DNA of 64,000 bases from Deferribacteres bacterium (GTDB lineage Bacteria; Zhuqueibacterota; Zhuqueibacteria; Zhuqueibacterales; Geothermadaptataceae): contig JACKDE010000004.1 of assembly GCA_020633675.1 (NCBI GenBank), positions 434,001-498,000 on the forward strand, in the 5' to 3' direction. Below, piece by piece: positions 34,490 through 42,979 of this stretch. The notes beneath the pieces are model-generated. The model worked only from the letters and a program-made list of their open reading frames with translations. It did not search any database and had not been told where the DNA came from. A program made the translations under genes and the position numbers. The first letter of the stretch is position 1. Each line of letters starts with the position of its first letter.

Positions 34490-36019
34490 TCAATACTGCT
34501 CCGGCCGCATTTGCGGGTAGAGCAGCACGTCTCGGATCGAGTACTGGTCGGTCATCAGCATGATCAGCCGATCCATGCCCACCCCCAGTCCGGCGGTCGG
34601 CGGCATACCGTATTCGAGCGCACGCAGGAAGTCTTCGTCGAGCGGTTGGGCTTCATCATCGCCGCGCTCTTTCAGCGCCACTTGCGCCATAAAACGCTCA
34701 CGCTGATCGATGGGATCATTGAGCTCGGTGAAGGCATTGCCCATCTCCTTGCCGGCGATAAACGGCTCGAAGCGTTCTACCAGCCCCGGCTTGTCGCGGT
34801 GCTTTTTGGCCAGCGGCGACAGCGACAGCGGGTGGTCGGTAATAAAAACCGGTTGAATGAGTTTTGGTTCAACCAGCTCGCCAAAAATCTCATCGATGAT
34901 TTTGCCTTCGCCCCAAGTCGGGTCGGTGGAGATTTTCAACTCGTCCGCAATCGCGCGCAGCTCGTCGAGATTTTTGCCGTACAAATCGTGACCGGTCTCT
35001 TTTTCGATCGCCTCCAGCAACGGCACACGCGGCCACGGCGGCGACAGATCGATCTCCTGCCCCTGGTAGGTGATTTTGTAACTGCCGTGCACATCCATCG
35101 CGATTTTGCCGAACATCTCCTCGACCAAATCCATCATGTAATGGTAGTCCTGATAGGCGACGTACACTTCCATCATGGTGAATTCGGGGTTATGAAAACG
35201 ATCCATGCCCTCGTTGCGAAAATCTTTGGCAAATTCGAACACGCCATCGTAGCCGCCGACGATCAGGCGCTTCAAATACAACTCGTTGGCGATGCGCATG
35301 TACAGCGTCATGTCGAGCGTATTGTGGTGGGTGGTAAACGGTCGCGCTGTCGCACCGCCGTACAGTGGCTGCAAAATCGGCGTTTCAACCTCGAGAAAGC
35401 CACGGCCAGTCAGGTATTCGCGCATGCTGTTAATGACTTTGGTGCGTTTGATGAACACTTCGCGCACTTCCGGGTTGACGATCAAATCGAGGTAGCGCTG
35501 ACGGTAGCGCATCTCTTTATCGGCAAAAGCATCGTAAACGATTTTTTGGTCGCCTTCGATTTTTTCTTTGACAATCGGAATCGGGCGCAAATTTTTGGTC
35601 AGCAAAGCGAAAGCCTTTGCCTGCACGGTGATTTCCCCTGTGCGGGTTTTGAGCACGGTGCCGGTCACGCCGACAATATCACCGATGTCACAGAGTTTGA
35701 AGGCTTCAAATTCGGACTCAGCGATGTCATCTTTACGGACATAGATTTGAATGCGGCCCGAACTGTCTTCGAGGTGGGCAAAAGCAGCCTTGCCCATTTT
35801 TCGCAGCGCCATCAACCGTCCGGCGATGGTGACTTCCTTGCCGTCACACTGTTCATATTGGGTCAAAATATCGTGCGCGAGATGTTTGCGTTCAAAGTGA
35901 TGCGGGTAGGCGTCAATTCCGAGTTCTTGCAAACGTGCAAGCTTTTCACGCCGCGCCTGCATAACTGCGTTTAAGTCTTCCGTGTTTTCCTGCGGTGTTG
36001 TTTTTTCTTGTTCAGCCAT
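34490..36019 (-). CDS. lysS: Class II lysyl-tRNA synthetase
   Basis: Charges tRNA(Lys). The 509-residue protein has the N-terminal OB-fold anticodon-binding domain (about 55-165), motif 2 (FRNEGMDRFHNPEFTMMEVY) and motif 3 (GLGVGMDRLIMLMTDQ) of class II synthetases. ATG 36019 yields the usual start; the upstream frame is open but not similar. It begins the run lysS-lolC-lolD-mcsA-mcsB-clpC, with gaps short enough for one operon. Confidence 0.96.
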   Translation of the reverse strand: MAEQEKTTPQENTEDLNAVMQARREKLARLQELGIDAYPHHFERKHLAHDILTQYEQCDGKEVTIAGRLMALRKMGKAAFAHLEDSSGRIQIYVRKDDIAESEFEAFKLCDIGDIVGVTGTVLKTRTGEITVQAKAFALLTKNLRPIPIVKEKIEGDQKIVYDAFADKEMRYRQRYLDLIVNPEVREVFIKRTKVINSMREYLTGRGFLEVETPILQPLYGGATARPFTTHHNTLDMTLYMRIANELYLKRLIVGGYDGVFEFAKDFRNEGMDRFHNPEFTMMEVYVAYQDYHYMMDLVEEMFGKIAMDVHGSYKITYQGQEIDLSPPWPRVPLLEAIEKETGHDLYGKNLDELRAIADELKISTDPTWGEGKIIDEIFGELVEPKLIQPVFITDHPLSLSPLAKKHRDKPGLVERFEPFIAGKEMGNAFTELNDPIDQRERFMAQVALKERGDDEAQPLDEDFLRALEYGMPPTAGLGVGMDRLIMLMTDQYSIRDVLLYPQMRPEQY

Positions 36020-36147
36020 ATCTGCAAAATTCCTGTACTGTATTTTAAATCGAATTGTCTTCAAGCAAGGCGGGAATATAATAAAATGCGAACTTTCATG
36101 CACACAAAAAGTTGACTTTTGATTTACAGGGCAATTGTAGCTCACAT

Positions 36148-36171
36148 GGGCATGGTGCACCATGCCCCTAC
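36148..36171. repeat. GTAGGGGCATG palindromic repeat, copy 3
   Basis: A perfect 20-base palindrome GGGCATGGTGCACCATGCCC (36148-36167) continues into CTAC. The alr stop codon (TAG, minus strand, 36168-36170) lies inside the arm, in the same register as at 13021-13048. Confidence 0.75.
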
Positions 36172-37277
36172 CCTACATACTTCCGTTCAACCCGCTTCGA
36201 GATCATACACGTTACTTCATAGGGGATGGTATCGAGGGCTTGGCAAAATTGGTGCATCGGCACGCTGGCTGTGCCATCGCTTCCGAGCAGAGTGACGACA
36301 TCGCCAGCTTTCTCCTGCGCATCCGGCCCCAAATCCAGCAAAATCATGTCCATACATACACGCCCGACCACTGGCACGCGGCGGCCGTTCACCACGGCAT
36401 GTATGCGATTCGAAAGCTGGCGATTGTAGCCATCCGCATAGCCCACCGCCACCGTGCCGATACAGGTTTCGCGATCCGCTCGCCAAATGCCGTTGTAGCT
36501 GACCGCATCGCCTGCCTGGATATTTTTCACCTGCAGCAATCGCGACCGCCAGGTCAGCGCCGGTTGCAAAGGCACGCTTTCCGAAGTTTCGGTTGACGGA
36601 TAATAGCCATACATGGCGATACCGGCACGCACCAAATTGAAATGTGCTTCCGGCAAATCCATAATCGCGCCGCTGTTGGCCGCATGGATGTATGGAATGT
36701 GAAGCCCGGCCTGCTTTGCTTTGGAAACCACGCTATGGAAACGCGCCAGTTGTTCATTCGCATAGGCTTTGTCGCACGCATCTGATGAGGCCAGGTGGGT
36801 CATCAGCCCGATAAATTGCAGTCCCGTGCTTTTTGACAACTCGGCAAATACAGCATCGGCTTGTTGCCAGGCAAAACCGACACGATGCATACCGGTATCG
36901 AATTTGACATGCACTGGCAGATTTGTGTTATTTTTTTGCGCAAAGGCTTGCAGCGGCGCCAAATTCTCTAAATTGCACAGAGTGCACTCGAGCTGGTATT
37001 GTTGTATCGCTTCGAGTTGCTGTGGGAAAAAGCCGCCCAAAAGCTGAATCGGTGCGGTGATGCCGGCCTGCCTCAATACCGCGCCCTCGGTGACGTGCGC
37101 AACCGCCAGCCGGGTGGCGCCTGCTTCGAGCGCTGCACGTGCCACCGGAACCGCGCCATGACCATAGGCATCCGCTTTGACCACCGCCATCACTTCGGCG
37201 GGCTGCACTTTTTGACGGATATTGAGAATATTCTGCCGGATGGCTTGCAGGTCGATTTCAACGAAAGTAGGATGCAT
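36168..37277 (-). CDS. alr: Alanine racemase
   Basis: PLP enzyme that makes D-alanine for peptidoglycan. The 369 residues carry the PLP-lysine motif VVKADAYGHG (Lys34), the second-half Tyr in VSYNGIWRADRE, and the conserved VGRVCMDMILLDLG. The start ATG 37277 fits family length. The stop codon is supplied by a palindromic repeat, so the last residues (KYVG) may not be ancestral. Confidence 0.95.
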   Translation of the reverse strand: MHPTFVEIDLQAIRQNILNIRQKVQPAEVMAVVKADAYGHGAVPVARAALEAGATRLAVAHVTEGAVLRQAGITAPIQLLGGFFPQQLEAIQQYQLECTLCNLENLAPLQAFAQKNNTNLPVHVKFDTGMHRVGFAWQQADAVFAELSKSTGLQFIGLMTHLASSDACDKAYANEQLARFHSVVSKAKQAGLHIPYIHAANSGAIMDLPEAHFNLVRAGIAMYGYYPSTETSESVPLQPALTWRSRLLQVKNIQAGDAVSYNGIWRADRETCIGTVAVGYADGYNRQLSNRIHAVVNGRRVPVVGRVCMDMILLDLGPDAQEKAGDVVTLLGSDGTASVPMHQFCQALDTIPYEVTCMISKRVERKYVG

Positions 37278-37406
37278 GTCCTTATGCCTTTATGAAGAAA
37301 CCTCTCTGGAGGAAATGGCGCATGTCGCATCTTGCACGGCTTCGACCATCCTGTCGAAGCGATGCTCACACTTGCTACACGACATTACGGTTACAGAAAA
37401 ATGCAG

Positions 37407-37453
37407 ACATGATGAACAAGGTAAACAGGATGCTTTCATCTTGTTCATCATGT
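37407..37453. repeat. Palindrome with 14-base perfect arms
   Basis: ACATGATGAACAAG (37407-37420) and CTTGTTCATCATGT (37440-37453) are perfect complements. It lies between the prfB stop and the alr start. No U-tract is present. A related half motif (GGATGAACAGGAT) is at 16295-16307. Confidence 0.7.
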
Positions 37454-37521
37454 AAATCGTGTCCAAAATTTATTAAGCTCTTAATCGAATAGGATGTCGC
37501 CGTATTTATGAAATAGAGCAC

Positions 37522-38647
37522 TTAGGCTTGCATCTGTTTTTTCGCCTTCTCGCTGCGCACGCCCATGAGAAAGCCTTTGATGAAGTCATCGAGATCGCCA
37601 TCCATGACCGCAACGATATTGCCGGTTTCTATGCCGGTGCGATGATCTTTCACCATATTGTACGGATGAAACACGTAGCTGCGAATCTGGCTGCCCCATG
37701 AAATATCTTTTTTGTCTTTCTCCAACTCGCTCATTTTGGCTTGCTCTTCTTCGAGCTTGAGCTGATAGAGTCTGGCTCGCAACATTTTCATGCAGGCATC
37801 GCGATTGCGGTGCTGAGAACGCTCATTCTGGCACTGCACAACGATATTGGTCGGCATATGGGTGATGCGTACGGCAGAAGAGGTTTTGTTGACGTGCTGG
37901 CCACCGGCGCCGCTGGCACGGTAGGTATCCACGCGCAAATCCTTTTCGTCGATCTCGATCTCAATATCGTCGTCTACTTCCGGGTAAACAAACACCGACG
38001 CAAACGAAGTGTGACGGCGCGAATTGGCATCGAATGGCGAGATGCGCACCAGCCTGTGCACACCGGCTTCGGCCTTTAAATAGCCATAAGCATAATCACC
38101 AACCACTTCGATGGAAACATCTTTGATACCAGCTTCATCGCCGTATTGCAGATCGAGAATTTCAGCCTTGAATCCGGCGCGCTCGATCCAGCGCAAATAC
38201 ATGCGGTACAGCATCTGCGCCCAATCCTGACTTTCGGTGCCGCCCGCGCCCGGGTGGATGGTCAGAATAGCATTTTTCTGATCGCTTTCACCGCTGAGCA
38301 TGTTGCGGAATTCGAGATCTTCTACTGCCGCGCACAGTTTTTCGGCATCATTTTCGGCTTCTCTGGCAATATCGCTATCGTCTTCTTCTTCAGCCATTTC
38401 GATCATCACCTGAACGTCTTCTGCGCTGCGTGCCACTTTATCGAACGCATCGACCCAGGTTTTGCGCGAGGAGATTTCGCGCATGACCTTTTGGGCTTCG
38501 GCCTGATCGTCCCAAAAACCGGGCTCAGTGCTTTTCTTTTCTAAATTGGCAATCTCGTTTCTGCGCTTTTCGATGTCAAAGACACCCCCGGAGATTTTCG
38601 ATCCGGGGCAGGTATTCTTTTAATTTTTCTTTGATATCGATAATCAT
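37522..38647 (-). CDS. prfB: Peptide chain release factor 2, with programmed +1 frameshift
   Basis: Terminates translation at UGA and UAA. The first frame starts at ATG 38647 and reads 23 codons to an in-frame TGA at 38578-38576. The frameshift signal is CGGGGGTGTCTTTGAC: a Shine-Dalgarno-like GGGGG followed by the CTT TGA C slip site, as in Escherichia coli. After +1 slippage the protein continues DIEKRRNEIANLEKKSTEPG and then RF2 blocks with SPF in VRISPFDAN and GGQ in GAGGQHVNKTSSAVR. The join gives about 366 residues, normal for RF2. Low RF2 levels allow the shift, so the gene regulates itself. Confidence 0.96.
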
Positions 38648-38883
38648 GGTTTTCTCCACAGTTTGCCGCTTCAACGCGGCTTGGTTATTTTGCCTTTTGC
38701 AAGCGCTAAATATAACACAATTCGCCACAATAAGCAATAACGAAGCCGATACAGGTTGTCGCTGTATTTCAGTGGGTGGCTTTTTGTTGCGAAGTGGGGC
38801 TGATCATTGTAAGTTGCTCCATAGATATTGCTTGTTTTTGTTATGCGTTTGGCTGGCGAACAAAACTCCCTGCCCTCCGATTC

Positions 38884-38909
38884 CGCAGGGGAGCTGCAAC
38901 TCCCCTGCG
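38884..38909. repeat. Perfect 10-base-arm hairpin
   Basis: CGCAGGGGAG and CTCCCCTGCG pair around CTGCAA. No T-run follows on either strand, so it is not a standard terminator. Confidence 0.65.
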
Positions 38910-38918
38910 AGCAAAGAC

Positions 38919-38991
38919 AGCCGCGAATTTCCTCGAATGCTCATTAGCTGTTGAGCCCGATTTTTTTGTGAAAATTCGCGCAATTCGTGAC
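38919..38991. repeat. Kind-A palindrome, copy 3
   Basis: The left arm AGCCGCGAATTTCCTCGAAT (38919-38938) is the reverse complement type of the right arm at 16398-16427. The right arm GTGAAAATTCGCGCAATTCG (from 38968) pairs with it. The conserved 60-base tail of the other two copies is absent. Confidence 0.6.
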
Positions 38992-39023
38992 AAAAAAATC
39001 CATTCCAATTCAACGGAAACCAC

Positions 39024-40595
39024 ATGCAACCAGGCTCCCTGCTCCTCAATGAATGGCTGATGATCATCACATTTGCCGCGGGCATGATCGCCTGGGGCTT
39101 TGTGATGCGCAGACGCGCCGCCAGCAGCCTGTCTGCGTCGTTTCTCGCCGACCGCAAAGTGCCGGGCTTCATCGCCTCGCTCTCCACAGTCGCGACCAAC
39201 ATGAACGCCAACGACTTCATCGGCATGGCTGGCGCGGTCTACGGTGTCGGCATCGTGATGATGCACCAGCAATTTATCAACGCATTGGTACTGGTGTTCG
39301 TCGGGCTGGTGCTGATGCGCAAGCTGCGTGGCCGCAACGCTTATTCGCTCGGACAGTGGCTGCGCGAGCGCTACAATGCCCGCATCGGCAGTGCTTACAG
39401 CGTGATTTGGGCATTCGTGTGGATGCTGTTCAACCTCGGGCTGTACATCTACTCCGGTGCGCTGGTGATGCACACGCTGGTCGGCTGGGATTTGTACGTC
39501 GGCATCGTGGTGCTCAGCATCATCGCGGCGCTTTACACGCTTTTGGGCGGCTTTGGCGCGGTGGTTGCGACCGACGTCATCCAAATGCTGCTGATGTTCT
39601 TTCCGTTCATAATTTTGGCCGGCATTGTCTGGATGGAAGTCGGCGGGCCGATCGAGTTGCTGCAATCATTGCCCGCCGAGAAAGCCGATCTGTGGCACTC
39701 CCCCACCCCATTCGGCCCGCTGGGCCTGACCCTCGGCGGCATGACGCTGATCGCGATGAGCTATTGGAGCAGCGAGGCGCAGGTAGTGCAGCGCCCGCTT
39801 TCGGCTCGCAATCCCGACGAGGCGGCAATCAGCTACATGGGCGCCAGTTTTTGGTACGCGCTGCTGGTACCGCTGGTGGTGTTTTTGCCGGCGATGGCCG
39901 CCATCCAGCTCTACCCCGGGCTGCCGAACAACGATTTCGCCACGCCGTCGCTGATGCGCGATTTCATTCCGCCAGGCTTGTACGGTATTACCATCGTCGG
40001 CTTGCTGGCCGGGGTCTTTTCGAGCTGCGATTCTCAGATCAACGCTTTTTGCACGATTTTCACTACCGACATTTACAAAGGCATGTTGCGCAAAAATGCC
40101 AGCGACCGGCAGATGTTGCGGGTTTCCAAAATTGCCGGGGTGATTTTCACGCTCGCTGCGATCAGTACGGCGGTAATTTTCAGCTTCGCCAAAGATGGCA
40201 TGTTTCTGTTTGCAGTCGGCATTGTCGCGACCATCATGCCGCCGTTCGGTGCGATAGCGATTTGGGGCGCTTTGTGGAGAAAAGCCAGTCCGCGTGCCGC
40301 GCAAGTCGCGCTGGTGACCGGCATGCTGTTCGCCGCGACGCTGTTTGTGCTCGATTGGACAGGCAATCTCAAACAAATCGCCCAGGATACGCTGTTCCTG
40401 CGCTCCGGCGCAACTTTTTTACTGACCAGCGCCGTGTTGCTTTTGATGAGTTCTTTCGATAATTATCATGACACGCTGCAACCGCACGACTCGGATGACG
40501 ACGCGCAAAAAAGCGGGACCAATCCGCGCAAGCTGGCTATAGCTTTGGTGCTGGCAGTGATTTTGATGTATTTGGTAGCTTCACTGCTGCGATAA
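39024..40595 (+). CDS. Sodium/solute symporter (SSS family)
   Basis: A 523-residue membrane protein with about 13 hydrophobic segments. Family marks include FLADRKVPGFIASLSTVATNMNANDFIGMAG in the first third and ITIVGLLAGVFSSCDSQINAFCTIFTTDIYKG in the core, the sodium-site region of SSS carriers. It differs clearly from the symporter at 14378 and is closer to pantothenate/proline-type or uncharacterised SSS carriers. Substrate unknown. A 65-residue membrane protein follows after 14 bases. Confidence 0.88.
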   Translation: MQPGSLLLNEWLMIITFAAGMIAWGFVMRRRAASSLSASFLADRKVPGFIASLSTVATNMNANDFIGMAGAVYGVGIVMMHQQFINALVLVFVGLVLMRKLRGRNAYSLGQWLRERYNARIGSAYSVIWAFVWMLFNLGLYIYSGALVMHTLVGWDLYVGIVVLSIIAALYTLLGGFGAVVATDVIQMLLMFFPFIILAGIVWMEVGGPIELLQSLPAEKADLWHSPTPFGPLGLTLGGMTLIAMSYWSSEAQVVQRPLSARNPDEAAISYMGASFWYALLVPLVVFLPAMAAIQLYPGLPNNDFATPSLMRDFIPPGLYGITIVGLLAGVFSSCDSQINAFCTIFTTDIYKGMLRKNASDRQMLRVSKIAGVIFTLAAISTAVIFSFAKDGMFLFAVGIVATIMPPFGAIAIWGALWRKASPRAAQVALVTGMLFAATLFVLDWTGNLKQIAQDTLFLRSGATFLLTSAVLLLMSSFDNYHDTLQPHDSDDDAQKSGTNPRKLAIALVLAVILMYLVASLLR

Positions 40596-40609
40596 AAAAA
40601 GGAAGGTAG

Positions 40610-40807
40610 ATGAACCAAAAACAAGACTCCTTCGAACTAACCATTTGGCAGCCCGCTGGCACTATCCTGCTGATTCTGGGTAGTTTGACCATGCTCACCC
40701 CATTGTTCACCACGCTGTCGCAGTCCGCGCTGATCATCGATTCGGTAGCGGGCGGCGTTTTGGCCGCGGCCGGTATTGCCGCCCTGCTGCGCGGGCGCAA
40801 AGGCTGA
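40610..40807 (+). CDS. Small two-helix membrane protein, possible symporter partner
   Basis: A 65-residue protein with two predicted membrane helices (GTILLILGSLTMLTPLF and SVAGGVLAAAGIAALL) and a basic C-terminal RGRKG. AAGGAAGGTAG lies directly before the ATG, and the gap to the symporter stop is 14 bases, so it is real and co-translated. I do not recognise the family. Some SSS carriers have a small membrane subunit encoded next to them (for example the YjcH-ActP or DUF4212 arrangements), so it could be an accessory subunit; this is inference. Confidence 0.7.
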   Translation: MNQKQDSFELTIWQPAGTILLILGSLTMLTPLFTTLSQSALIIDSVAGGVLAAAGIAALLRGRKG

Positions 40808-41108
40808 GTTGTTACCATAGAAACAGCAACAAACGCATCTGTTTTTTGTGCCACTGGTTGGAGTCGAATTGTATTAATAGCACATATTGACTTTCAAAAA
40901 AACACTTACACCTTCACCACGACTGAATGGGATTTGTCGACATAACAACACATGTGGGGCCGCGACAGAACACGCTACTTGTTTCCTGACTCGCTTTCCG
41001 AAACCACTCCTGTTTTTGAGCTTTTCACAAATTTGTACTTTCTTGCGTCGGCGGATCTTTTTCGCTGTCAAACCAATCATTCAAAAAACGCCGATTGAGA
41101 GGTGCGCG
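40808..41108. other. Intergenic region upstream of the FG-GAP protein gene
   Basis: A 301-base gap. A weak terminator-like hairpin (AAACAG...CTGTTT plus T-run, 40821-40847) ends the upstream pair. The remainder holds no recognised gene and probably the promoter of the next gene. Confidence 0.4.
40821..40847 (+). terminator. Possible terminator after the symporter/small-protein pair
   Basis: AAACAG (40821-40826) and CTGTTT (40839-40844) pair over a 12-base loop, followed by more T. The stem is short, so this is tentative. Confidence 0.35.
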
Positions 41109-42917
41109 ATGCGTTTGATAAAACTTCTCCTCATCGCTGCTGTATTTCCATCTTTTTTATTTGCCCAGCCCGATTTTATCACCTCGCTCCACCCGCCGCA
41201 GCACGGTTTGAATATTCCCGCTGATGCTGAATTGCTTGTAGGCTTGCAGGCACCGCTCGATCCAGCATCGCTCTCCGATTCATCGATCTATGTCTGGTCA
41301 GACATCACCGGTCTGCACCGATTGACTGTGACGCTCGAAGATGGCGACCAAACCGTGCGCATTGCGCCGCGCCACTGGCGCCTGAATGACCGACTGCCGT
41401 TCAATGCCGGCGAACGCGTGACCGTGACGCTCACCACCCGCCTGCGCTACGCTGATGGCCAACTGTTCGAAGGCTTCACCTGGCATTACACCGTAGCAGT
41501 GCGGCAAAACTTTGGTGGTCATTTCAGCCCCCATGCACTCTTCACTGGCGGCGGATCAACGTATTTCAATGTATCGGATTTCAACGGCGATGGCTGGGCG
41601 GACCTGATTGGCGATGATGATGGTGTCCAAAGAAAGATGATTGTCTTTTTCAACGATGGAACCGGCATCATGCAATTCAGTCATATTGCTGATATCAATA
41701 AGCCTCTTGCTGAAGTAGTTGATCTTGATCGTGATGGTGACCAGGATATTGCCTATCTCGGCAACCGTTTAGTCTTCAATGATGGAAAGGGAAACTTTTC
41801 GATAAGAGAATTCCCTGAACGAACTGTAGGTTCAGTAAAAGCTCATGATTTCAATAACGATGGTATTATGGATTTTGCAATAGGCTCCGTCCAAAACGAT
41901 ACTGTGTTTTTTTATTGTAGTGCCGCTGAAATGCCAGCTGCAATGAATAAGGTGGCTCTCCCGGCAATCAAACCTGAGTTTTATCGAGCTGGCATTACAT
42001 ATGATTTGAATAACGATGGAAGAATAGACCTGCTCCACAATGGACGCGGATCTGGATCAAAACGCGGCTTTGTGCGCTATCTCGATATCGACTCAAGCGA
42101 TTCCCCAACGCCTCTACACTATGACACCCAATTTCAAGTTCGCAATTTCCACGGCAACGACTTCGATGGCGACAGTGACATCGATTACATCATGGTTGGC
42201 GGCGGCTCAGGATTGGAAATCCAATATATGAATGACGGCACCGGCGCTTTGTTGCCAGAAGGCCTACAGGTCGACAGCATGGATACCCAAAGACTGCGAA
42301 TTGCTGTAGCCGGAGGTGATTTTGATGGTGATGGTGATATCGATCTTGCTTTTGCCAACAGCAATCTCGTTAGCGGTTTCCCGGTCGTCTACGAGCCGGA
42401 TGTTTGCATTTATTCCAATGATGGAAATGGAAAATTTTCATTAGTCAATCGCATCCCATTGCTTTTTGATCGTAGCATCTCGTTCAGACTGGAAGCTGTT
42501 GATCTCGACAATGATGGTGACCTGGATTTGCTTGGCGTTTCCAGCGGCCTTTTTTATGTGGTTGCAAATGGCAGCTATGCTACAGGTGTGTCTCGCCGGG
42601 ACTCGTTTGAACCTCCCGCCCAATTTACGCTGAAACCCAATTACCCCAATCCGTTTAATCCGGCCACCACCATTCGCTACACCTTGCCGCATGCGGGTAA
42701 AGTGTCGATTCGCATTTTTAATCTGCTGGGCGAAGAAGTGCGTGGCTGGCAAAATGTGACCAAGCCGTCGGGCGAACACACACTGCTATGGGACGGCACA
42801 GATGCGCGCGGCATCGAGGTCAGTTCCGGCGTGTACGTTCTGCAAATCAGCTATCGTTCTTTCGAAAGTGGAGCATTACCCATAGCACAGAGCCGCAAGC
42901 TGACATTAGTGCGATGA
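41109..42917 (+). CDS. Secreted FG-GAP/VCBS-repeat protein with type IX-like C-terminal tail
   Basis: A 602-residue exported protein. ATG 41109 opens a signal peptide (LIKLLLIAAVFPSFLFAQ). A bacterial Ig-like (SbsA-type) domain follows (about 20-130), then seven FG-GAP/VCBS repeats with calcium-loop motifs: DFNGDGWAD, DLDRDGDQD, DFNNDGIMD, DLNNDGRID, DFDGDSDID, DFDGDGDID and DLDNDGDLD. The end has NYPNPFNPATTIRYTLPHAG and ELTL-like closing strands (SRKLTLVR), the FlgD/Por-type sorting domain. Probably a calcium-stabilised surface propeller involved in adhesion or binding; no ligand is known. Confidence 0.9.
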   Translation: MRLIKLLLIAAVFPSFLFAQPDFITSLHPPQHGLNIPADAELLVGLQAPLDPASLSDSSIYVWSDITGLHRLTVTLEDGDQTVRIAPRHWRLNDRLPFNAGERVTVTLTTRLRYADGQLFEGFTWHYTVAVRQNFGGHFSPHALFTGGGSTYFNVSDFNGDGWADLIGDDDGVQRKMIVFFNDGTGIMQFSHIADINKPLAEVVDLDRDGDQDIAYLGNRLVFNDGKGNFSIREFPERTVGSVKAHDFNNDGIMDFAIGSVQNDTVFFYCSAAEMPAAMNKVALPAIKPEFYRAGITYDLNNDGRIDLLHNGRGSGSKRGFVRYLDIDSSDSPTPLHYDTQFQVRNFHGNDFDGDSDIDYIMVGGGSGLEIQYMNDGTGALLPEGLQVDSMDTQRLRIAVAGGDFDGDGDIDLAFANSNLVSGFPVVYEPDVCIYSNDGNGKFSLVNRIPLLFDRSISFRLEAVDLDNDGDLDLLGVSSGLFYVVANGSYATGVSRRDSFEPPAQFTLKPNYPNPFNPATTIRYTLPHAGKVSIRIFNLLGEEVRGWQNVTKPSGEHTLLWDGTDARGIEVSSGVYVLQISYRSFESGALPIAQSRKLTLVR

Positions 42918-42979
42918 GAACATGAGATGTGAAGTGCAAAAGTTATTGCAGCAAAGCAGGGATCGAAAGCCGCGCACAT

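Larger units (their letters stand above)
38648..39023. other. Intergenic region between divergent prfB and symporter genes
   Basis: A 376-base gap that must hold both promoters. It contains a hairpin with perfect 10-base arms CGCAGGGGAG/CTCCCCTGCG (38884-38909) and a kind-A palindrome (38919-38991). No gene or tRNA was seen. Confidence 0.5.

Noticed and set aside
34511..35974. Open frame of 487 codons on the plus strand opposite lysS
   Set aside because: It lies entirely antisense to lysS, which has clear family motifs; no ribosome-binding site or family match was seen.
39053..40462. Open frame of 469 codons overlapping the second symporter on the same strand
   Set aside because: The symporter frame has membrane segments and family motifs; the other frame is rich in Arg, His and Gln, as expected for a shadow.
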